DNA of 6,340 nucleotides from Candidatus Melainabacteria bacterium (lineage in GTDB: Bacteria; Cyanobacteriota; Vampirovibrionia; Obscuribacterales; Obscuribacteraceae): positions 1 through 6,340 of the forward strand of contig JACQVM010000409.1 of the NCBI GenBank assembly GCA_016209785.1. The letters run 5' to 3'. Position numbers and translations under genes: made by a program. The notes under the pieces are model-generated. The model did not search any database. It was given only the letters and a program-made list of their open reading frames with translations, and had not been told where the DNA came from. Numbering within the stretch: the first letter of the stretch is position 1; the number at the start of each line of letters is the position of its first letter. Below, in pieces: positions 1 to 5,401 of this stretch.

Positions 1-571
1 AGGTAAGCTTTACACTGACCCAAATGCACCTCTTACCGACAGGGGGTTGAAACAAGCTTATGCACTAGCACAGTGGCTCCCTGCTGTGGGGCCGCATCTT
101 TTGCTGACGAGCTCGTCAAAACGGGTACGTTCCACAGCAGATCTCATAGCTCAAGCACTGTGTGTGGAGCCAATAGTGATAGAAGGGCTAGATGAGTGGT
201 ATGTTGGTGACTGGGAAGGCAAGACATATCTGGAGATCAAAAAGTCTCAACCCGAGCTGTATAGCTGCTGGTCTGCTAACCCAATTGACAATGCACCTCC
301 AGGTGGTGAGTCGATTGCACAATTGTGTCGGCGGACGGAAAGGAAAGTCCAAGAGCTGCTTGTAAGTTATGAAGGAAGCCGTTTGATATTAGTTACGCAC
401 GCTGGTGTAATTCGCGGAATTCTAGTTTATGCTCTGGGTATTCCTGTTGCCAATTTCTGGCGTATGAGCATACCTGCTGGCTCAATTACTAGAGTGGATT
501 TTAGTAACAACTTTGCAACCTTGCGGTTTGCTTGCTTGCAACCAGGCAACGACATTGCAGCGCTTGAGTGA
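1..571 (+). CDS. Histidine phosphatase family protein, 5' end missing
   Basis: This is the C-terminal 189 residues of a phosphoglycerate-mutase-like (histidine phosphatase) enzyme, which removes phosphate from small molecules or proteins through a phospho-histidine intermediate. The frame is open from base 2, so the gene begins upstream and the first catalytic motif (RHG) lies outside the window. An internal TTG at 47 is in frame but is not the start, because the family-typical 'DPNAPLTDRG' segment is encoded before it. Visible family hallmarks are the SSSKRVRSTA segment with the conserved Arg (codon 122-124), the acidic residue in GDWEG (Glu codon 215-217), a PPGGES segment, and the second active-site His in VTHAGVIRG (codon 398-400). 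The substrate cannot be told. CobC-type alpha-ribazole phosphatases and several broad phosphatases share these motifs. The stop is TGA at 569-571, and the gene converges on the next one with a 7-base gap. Confidence 0.93.
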   Translation, partial: GKLYTDPNAPLTDRGLKQAYALAQWLPAVGPHLLLTSSSKRVRSTADLIAQALCVEPIVIEGLDEWYVGDWEGKTYLEIKKSQPELYSCWSANPIDNAPPGGESIAQLCRRTERKVQELLVSYEGSRLILVTHAGVIRGILVYALGIPVANFWRMSIPAGSITRVDFSNNFATLRFACLQPGNDIAALE

Positions 572-578
572 TGTTGTA

Positions 579-1058
579 CTACTTAGTGGATCCTTCGGGA
601 GAACTTCCTGTCTGTTGTTCTTGAGCTCCTGCGGGACCACGTTGCATCAACTGAACAAGGCGTTGTTTTTGCTCAGGTCTCAAGAGGCTGCGGATTTTAA
701 GCGTAAGTTTCATTCTTTCATTGGCCATCTCAGATTGCAACTTGTTGAGCTCATCTTGTTTGGACAATACAGTCTTCTCATCTGGCTCAGGCTGTAACGT
801 AAGCTGACGGATATCGCGCATTAGTCCTAATATGGACTGTGCACGGGTTCGAGCCGCTTCTTCGAAGTTCTTGATGGCTTGACGGATCATGGCAAGCTGT
901 CCCTCCTCAGCGCCAGCAGCTCTGTAGATGGCTGCCGGATCTCTTGGCTGCGGGGGCTCGTTTCCAGGCTGTCCTTGGGCACGCACCAGATGTGGTGACA
1001 TAAGTGGTAAGGCAACTAAGGCCAATGAAACAATTGCTACCTTAGAGTTGCATGCCAT
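579..1058 (-). CDS. Exported Spy/CpxP-like (LTxxQ-type) helical protein
   Basis: A 159-residue protein with a clear signal peptide: Lys6, a hydrophobic core at about 7-20, and a likely cleavage site after VRA at residue 27. The mature part starts with a Pro-rich stretch (30-41) and then is almost wholly helical and charged (about 48-140), ending in a low-complexity Gln/Gly/Ser tail. The helices and the 'LLRPEQKQRLVQLMQ' segment (125-139) resemble the LTxxQ signature of the Spy/CpxP/periplasmic heavy-metal-sensor superfamily. Those proteins are small periplasmic chaperones or stress sensors, and they have the same long antiparallel helices and length of roughly 150 residues. Only one LTxxQ-like motif is evident, and it reads LRPEQ. 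The ATG is well supported by AGGAGG seven bases upstream. The exact function, whether chaperone or metal-stress related, is inference. The gene runs in the same direction as the TPR-CHAT gene but 137 bp beyond it. Confidence 0.84.
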   Translation of the reverse strand: MACNSKVAIVSLALVALPLMSPHLVRAQGQPGNEPPQPRDPAAIYRAAGAEEGQLAMIRQAIKNFEEAARTRAQSILGLMRDIRQLTLQPEPDEKTVLSKQDELNKLQSEMANERMKLTLKIRSLLRPEQKQRLVQLMQRGPAGAQEQQTGSSPEGSTK

Positions 1059-1065
1059 ATGAAGA

Positions 1066-1071
1066 CCTCCT
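1066..1071 (-). promoter_or_regulatory. Strong ribosome binding site of the Spy-like gene
   Basis: On the minus strand AGGAGG stands seven bases before the ATG at 1056-1058. It is a full-length Shine-Dalgarno match and the best one in the window. It fixes the start codon of the small exported protein and suggests efficient translation compared with its neighbours, whose sites are partial or absent. Confidence 0.8.
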
Positions 1072-1133
1072 GTTGTGGTTGCTAGCCAATCTACTTTTAT
1101 GTTCCAGCTAAGTTACCAAGGCTAATATATCCT

Positions 1134-1162
1134 CTTTGAGACCTCAAGGGGCGTTCTCAAAG
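1134..1162. repeat. Perfect 8-bp inverted repeat between the CHAT and Spy-like genes
   Basis: CTTTGAGA (1134-1141) and TCTCAAAG (1155-1162) are exact reverse complements separated by 13 bases. The loop is itself partly self-complementary (CCT...GGG). It begins 34 bases after the TPR-CHAT stop codon on the minus strand, so it could end or stabilise that transcript, or serve as an operator for the Spy-like gene. There is no T-tract after the stem on either strand, so it is not a classical intrinsic terminator. AT-rich DNA lies on both sides, including a minus-strand TATATT at 1124-1129 that could be a -10 element but has no convincing -35. Confidence 0.5.
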
Positions 1163-1195
1163 TAAATAAATGACGCTTGTGCAAGAGATATGTTC

Positions 1196-3853
1196 CTAGT
1201 CTATGCCGCAATGGATAAATGGTGCCCAACTGTGTATAGATTGTCCTTCCTGCAGTGCTTGCTTCTGGGCTTGTTGAAGGGCGTAAGCGATGGAGAGCTC
1301 TCCTGCTTGCCAGGCATTGTGAAAGTCTTGCATTAATCTTGCCGTGGAGCGATCGGCTACTTCCCACAAGCTTAAGACAAGGTTAGGCATACCAGCGTAC
1401 ATAAGTGCTCGAGCAAGGCCAATGAGTTCGCCTCCGGCGGTGACCACATTGACGCCTGTCTGGCAGGCTGACAAAACCAGGAGCTTGCCACAATGGGTTC
1501 TTAAGGAATTACCCTGCAGAATAGAAGCTGCTGAGAGGATGCTGCCATCAGAAAGAACAAGCCCAGATGAGAGGGGCTCTTCTGGATTAAAAACTGCGTG
1601 CCCAGCAAAATGGACAATAGGATATTGGCCAAAAAATTCCGCCAATGACACCTGTACTTCCTGGTTGGTAAGGAGTTTTGCTGCCTGTGAGTGCTTAAGC
1701 CCTAGATTAAAGACTGTTTGTGCTTCCTCTTGTGCGTAAGCAAGGTCTTCAAGCCCCGAGGCAGAACGTACGTGCGTGCTCTGGCTAAGTTGGGACTGAC
1801 GTGTTCGCGAGTAGTCGCTGATAGCTGACACCAAGTAGCCCTGAGGTAAGAGCGTCTGTTTTGTAGCCAGGGTGAGAGACGACAAAATGGGGATGAGGCT
1901 GGTTGTTGGCAGGTAACTGAGGGCATACCGTTCGATGAGAAATTCACTGCCGTTGTGCAGAGCGCTAAATGGTAACCGATGAAGGCTGCCATGTGGGATT
2001 AGGATAAGTCTGTCAATGTGTTTAGGCAGTTGCGAGACCAGTGGTGCCAACAGAAAGTTATAGAGCCTTCTGGAAAGACTGACCGGAATTTCCCAGCCTT
2101 GGGTAACCGACATCTCAAGAAAGTCTGCTAAATCAGTCTCAAGAGTTTCTAAGGCAGTGGGGTCAGAAACTGCATGAACAAGTGGTTGCTTGCTTGTGTT
2201 CCAAAATGCTGCGCCTAACAATAGCTCGTGAGTCAGGTAATACTCCAAGATGGCAGTATTGCTTAGCAAGATTGGAGTGGCTTGGTTAGTTTGCGATGGG
2301 TTGGGCCACAAGTCCTTTAACTCATGAAATTTAAGAGCATCTACAGTGATGAGGGTTGCATAGTTTGGATGGCGGCGTTTTAGTTGGTCTATGGTTTGGC
2401 GCCAATCGCTGTATAGCTTACGTATGTTTGCAGGAGAAAGTGTTTTGCCACGTAAGGTGCCAGTGTCATCAACTTGAGAGCCTAGCCAGAACAGTTTTTC
2501 CAGGCGAGCAATTTGATTGCGCAGTTGAGATTCACGGGCAATAAGTTTTTTTAGTGATTGGTCAGACGATTCGCTGAGCTCAGATATATCAATAGGTGAG
2601 TTGCTTAAAAGATCTAGGATGGCCCTTGATTTAGCACGCCCTATGTATTCTAGTGCTTCTATGCGCTTACCCATGGTCAAGCATATTTGCACCATGTTCT
2701 GATAGAGCTCGTGTCCGCGGACAGCAAAGCTAGTTTTTAAATCATCTGATTTGATCCGGGCACGTTGTTCATCAAACAGGGCAATAGCCCGCTCCAGGAA
2801 ACCAAAGGCTGGAGGCATCTGTCCTAGCTTTTGGTAGGCTTTTGCTAAATTGGCTAGATAAATCCGTTGGCCTTGATGATCTATAAGCGATTCGCTGATT
2901 GCAAGAGCTTCCTCGTACAAAGGCAAAGCAGAATGGACCTGTCCGGCTAGCACATGGCAGTCTGCCAAGCTGTCTAAATGAGCTGCCTCAGAGTGTCTGT
3001 CTTTTAAAGCTCTGGCGTGAGCTAAGGCTTGCTCACACGCTTTAAATGCTGCGTCTAGGTTACCTAGCTTACGGTAAACGTTGCCTAGGTTGCCCATCAA
3101 GATACCCTCACGGGTATCATCTGTGGACTGCTGACAAAGGTTAAGGGCTTGTTCATAGCAGTCGGCTGCTTGTAAGTATTGACCTTGCTCGTAAAATGTA
3201 TTGCCTTGGCTGCCTAATAGGATGGACTGCTGGGCTGTATTGTGGCTGTCTTGTGCTTCCTTGAATGCTACTTGATAAAGCTCCAAGGCTTCTTCAAATT
3301 GCCCTAGCTCTGCTAGTGATTGGCCAAGACTGCCTAGCCAAACTACCCGGTTGAGACTGGATGAATTAAATTCGAGTGCTTGACGGAAACACTCACATGC
3401 TGGTTCTATCCAGCCTTGTTCTAGGTAAAGCAAGCCTAGATTGCCAAAGGCCATTTCAGAGGCTAAAGGGTCCTGACAATCAAGCGAAGCTTCCAAAGCA
3501 CGCAAAAAATGTTGCAGTGCCTTCTCGGTTTGACCAGCATGCTGCTCTTGTTCAGCCAGCATAAGCTGGGCGTGGGCCTCAATTTTACTTAAGCCCTCCT
3601 TGCTAGCTATGTCTACACATGCTTCCAAGTCCTGCTTGGCTTGCATGAGACATCCTTGATGGTGTCTGGATAACCCAAGGAAACTTAAGAAGACTGCTTC
3701 TGCCTGTCGGTCAGCTAGGCGGCGAGCTAACTCTAGCGCCTTAAGATAAGCTTTTTCTGCTTGAACAAAATCAGAGCGTTGAATGGCTTGCCAGCCGGAC
3801 TGCCCTAAACGTTGCATAACTAAATTATTGCTTTTCTGAGACTTATCCCCCAT
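1196..3853 (-). CDS. TPR-CHAT protein: nine TPRs plus caspase-like protease domain
   Basis: An 885-residue, probably cytoplasmic protein with no signal peptide. Residues about 19-366 hold nine tetratricopeptide repeats, with repeat starts near 19, 59, 99, 139, 176, 216, 256, 296 and 336. They follow the pattern LGN.Y...G....A...YEQAL and should form a protein-binding superhelix. Residues about 370-590 form a helical linker with a short charged coiled-coil-like stretch (432-455). Residues about 595-884 are a CHAT domain (clan CD, separase/caspase-like cysteine peptidase). The catalytic pair is intact: His752 in HFAGHA (codon 1598-1600) and Cys797 in LSACQTG (codon 1463-1465). The usual LARA..YAG and WAPF C-terminal motifs are also present. 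TPR-CHAT proteins are abundant in cyanobacteria, and relatives act as proteases in type III-E CRISPR systems and in gasdermin-type defence. No such partners are visible here, so the substrate is unknown. The start ATG (3851-3853) has GAGG five bases upstream. Confidence 0.96.
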   Translation of the reverse strand: MGDKSQKSNNLVMQRLGQSGWQAIQRSDFVQAEKAYLKALELARRLADRQAEAVFLSFLGLSRHHQGCLMQAKQDLEACVDIASKEGLSKIEAHAQLMLAEQEQHAGQTEKALQHFLRALEASLDCQDPLASEMAFGNLGLLYLEQGWIEPACECFRQALEFNSSSLNRVVWLGSLGQSLAELGQFEEALELYQVAFKEAQDSHNTAQQSILLGSQGNTFYEQGQYLQAADCYEQALNLCQQSTDDTREGILMGNLGNVYRKLGNLDAAFKACEQALAHARALKDRHSEAAHLDSLADCHVLAGQVHSALPLYEEALAISESLIDHQGQRIYLANLAKAYQKLGQMPPAFGFLERAIALFDEQRARIKSDDLKTSFAVRGHELYQNMVQICLTMGKRIEALEYIGRAKSRAILDLLSNSPIDISELSESSDQSLKKLIARESQLRNQIARLEKLFWLGSQVDDTGTLRGKTLSPANIRKLYSDWRQTIDQLKRRHPNYATLITVDALKFHELKDLWPNPSQTNQATPILLSNTAILEYYLTHELLLGAAFWNTSKQPLVHAVSDPTALETLETDLADFLEMSVTQGWEIPVSLSRRLYNFLLAPLVSQLPKHIDRLILIPHGSLHRLPFSALHNGSEFLIERYALSYLPTTSLIPILSSLTLATKQTLLPQGYLVSAISDYSRTRQSQLSQSTHVRSASGLEDLAYAQEEAQTVFNLGLKHSQAAKLLTNQEVQVSLAEFFGQYPIVHFAGHAVFNPEEPLSSGLVLSDGSILSAASILQGNSLRTHCGKLLVLSACQTGVNVVTAGGELIGLARALMYAGMPNLVLSLWEVADRSTARLMQDFHNAWQAGELSIAYALQQAQKQALQEGQSIHSWAPFIHCGID

Positions 3854-3898
3854 CGTAACCTCGGGTGTTTTGCCTTAAGCATGGCAATTGTCTGCTCT

Positions 3899-3926
3899 AG
3901 TTTAAGAATATCTATCCACATAACAA
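3899..3926 (-). promoter_or_regulatory. Weak candidate promoter for the TPR-CHAT gene
   Basis: On the minus strand, TTGTTA (3921-3926) and TAAACT (3899-3904) are separated by 16 bases, each matching four of six bases of the sigma-70 consensus, about 45 bases before the start codon. A better -35-like hexamer, TTGTCA (3934-3939), lies just upstream but lacks a well-placed -10. The 138-bp gap before the gene has room for its own promoter. The call rests on pattern alone. Confidence 0.22.
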
Positions 3927-3991
3927 TGTTTTTTGACAATCCTTGCCCCTGGGAGCTTTGAGCTTACGCAAAGGTATATGGGCATAGGGAC

Positions 3992-5152
3992 TTAAAACAT
4001 GGAGAGGCGATAGTTTTTGTCGTAAGACGGATAGACAAGTACTGCTGCTTGGTATGCCGATCTAGCCCTTGTCTGCGAAATTGATGCTACAGAAAGCCCA
4101 GACCTCTTGTCTTGACGTAAATGCTGGCTTACTTGGTACTTAATGGGAGCATACTGGTTATTGGTTGGAGATTGCTTTAGCCCAATGTGGCTGTTGAACC
4201 TAGCCTTGGGTAGTGAGCTTAAGGACACCTTTGAGTGCCATGAGCCAAAGTAAGCTGGAGGTGCGTTAATGTGCTTGTTGGGTCCTCGGTGCATCAAATC
4301 CTTGATGGCATCCTCTGGCAGCAAACTTAAAGGAAATGGAGGTGGTCCAGGATCATGGTGTGGTTGAGCCTCGGTCATGCTTGTCATGGGCAGCTCAACT
4401 TGCTCTTGTGTGCCTGAAATGTCTTGATATTGGGTAAATTTCCCTGGACGATTAAGCTTAACCAGCTCATCTAAAAGTAATTGCTCATCGGGACTTAAAA
4501 CTGGTGCCTGAACTAACAGTGCCCCAGCTTGCGATAAGACCTGTTCCACGGGACGACTTGTTGGCTCAATTGAGGATGTGGCAGTGTTAGGAACTGTCTT
4601 TGACACAGTTGTTCTTGGGGGTTCTGGGATAGCTGGAATGGGAGCATGGAGGCTAGACATTGCTGAAACTTGCCCGGGCAAAGTTGGTTGTTGGGCAGGA
4701 AACTGGCTTTTGACAAACTTAGCTTGGCACATTTTATGAGCTGGTTCACTTTGGGGTAGCCTTGGCTCGCTGGCAAAGGAATAAGTCGATACCAGTCCCG
4801 ATAAGACCGAGCTGTTGTTAAGTTGTCCCGTATAAGGGGCATAGGCTGTCTTGGCTGGTGGGCAGGAGTCTAATCTAGCCTGTTGAGCTACCAGATATGT
4901 CTCTAGGTCCTTTTGCCTTACAAGAGGACGGTTAGGTACAAAGCTTCTTAGCTTTACGGTTTTTGTTTTCTTCGGCACACTAGGGATTGACATGGACAAT
5001 TTGCAGGTTGAAGCTGAGCCTATGGTTTCCATGGCCTTTAGGTTGCGCCTTAACCAATCTGCCTTGTCCGAAACTGTCTGCTCGCCTGCTTGAGCTAGCT
5101 GAGGCATAGCGGCTACGATGTTAATGCTAAGAAGAAGGGCTGAGAGTTTCAT
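3992..5152 (-). CDS. Exported proline-rich protein of unknown function
   Basis: I do not recognise this 386-residue protein. It starts with a textbook signal peptide (MKLSALLLS...AQA, likely cleaved after residue 22). The mature part has a charged N-terminal region (23-100) with cysteines at 50 and 97, and a third cysteine at 142. A long Pro/Ser/Thr-rich, probably disordered centre (about 130-275) follows, interrupted by a short acidic helix (DEQLLLDELVKL, 222-233). A compact segment comes next: PPPFPLSLLPEDAIKDL (270-286), then APPAYFGSWHS (297-307). The tail is basic and Tyr/Ser-rich and ends in Phe. The FGSWH part looks like a conserved patch, perhaps an interaction motif (inference). I chose the ATG at 5150-5152 because it begins exactly at the signal peptide. 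An in-frame TTG at 5201-5203 would add 17 residues. Neither has a good ribosome binding site. It may act in the periplasm or envelope. Confidence 0.82.
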   Translation of the reverse strand: MKLSALLLSINIVAAMPQLAQAGEQTVSDKADWLRRNLKAMETIGSASTCKLSMSIPSVPKKTKTVKLRSFVPNRPLVRQKDLETYLVAQQARLDSCPPAKTAYAPYTGQLNNSSVLSGLVSTYSFASEPRLPQSEPAHKMCQAKFVKSQFPAQQPTLPGQVSAMSSLHAPIPAIPEPPRTTVSKTVPNTATSSIEPTSRPVEQVLSQAGALLVQAPVLSPDEQLLLDELVKLNRPGKFTQYQDISGTQEQVELPMTSMTEAQPHHDPGPPPFPLSLLPEDAIKDLMHRGPNKHINAPPAYFGSWHSKVSLSSLPKARFNSHIGLKQSPTNNQYAPIKYQVSQHLRQDKRSGLSVASISQTRARSAYQAAVLVYPSYDKNYRLSMF

Positions 5153-5401
5153 GGGGTGTAGAAAACCAAGCAGCTTGCACGCCAATCGACAACCAGCAAG
5201 CAACCTTGTTAAGATGGCTTAATTTCACAGTTTGCTGCTTGTCTAAATTACCAAGAGTCTAGACCGGGTACCAGAAAGTGTCACTGGGAGAACTACGCAG
5301 GACAATTGCGACTAGCAAGGATTAGGACAAGTAAGTGGGGGATTTCCCAAGGCAAATCATAGTATTATCGACATAGGGTTGTCTTAAGTGGTCCTTGAGG
5401 A
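5153..5401. other. Divergent intergenic region between proline-rich and SpoIID-like genes
   Basis: About 200-250 bases separate the two divergent genes, depending on the start of the left one, so promoters for both should lie here. The only -10-like hexamer that stands out on the plus strand is TATTAT at 5363-5368, with no good -35 at the right distance. On the minus strand TAATTT near 5246-5251 is a possible -10. Two short symmetric elements are visible: AGTGTCACT (5277-5285) and the near-palindrome GGGGATTTCCC (5338-5348). AGGACAA occurs twice (near 5299 and 5324). No RNA gene, tRNA or terminator is seen. Confidence 0.4.
5363..5368 (+). promoter_or_regulatory. Possible -10 element of the SpoIID-like gene
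   Basis: TATTAT lies about 34 bases before the ATG at 5402. It matches five of six bases of the sigma-70 -10 consensus, but the expected -35 position (around 5340-5345) shows no TTGACA-like hexamer. It is a pattern match only and could be chance. Confidence 0.2.

Noticed and set aside
513..797. Open plus-strand frame of 94 codons antisense to the Spy-like gene
   Set aside because: It overlaps the end of the phosphatase gene and the opposite strand of a gene with a signal peptide and strong ribosome site. Its product is Leu/Phe-rich with no recognisable motif.
1122..1367. Minus-strand frame of 81 codons across the end of the CHAT gene and the following gap
   Set aside because: It overlaps the conserved C-terminal CHAT coding sequence out of frame and spans the inverted repeat. 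The product has no recognisable motif.
1344..1739. Open plus-strand frame of 131 codons antisense to the CHAT domain
   Set aside because: It covers the catalytic His and Cys codons of the CHAT domain on the other strand. Conservation of the CHAT motifs explains the open frame, and the product resembles nothing.
2752..3799. Regularly spaced short similar sequences that could suggest a CRISPR or tandem repeat array
   Set aside because: The 120-bp periodicity matches the TPR units of the encoded protein, and the repeats are degenerate at DNA level with no identical repeat/spacer pattern.
1196..3853. Type III-E CRISPR (Craspase) TPR-CHAT partner
   Set aside because: No gRAMP effector, Cas1, Csx30-like gene or repeat array is in the window, and TPR-CHAT architecture alone is widespread in cyanobacteria without CRISPR.
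3931..3950. Plus-strand TTGACA (3933-3938), a perfect -35 hexamer
   Set aside because: No -10 hexamer follows at 16-18 bases and no plus-strand gene starts downstream before 5402.
4513..4842. Open minus-strand frame of 109 codons inside the proline-rich gene
   Set aside because: It lies wholly within the longer gene in a different frame, with no signal peptide, ribosome site or known motif. Low stop density in proline-rich DNA explains it.
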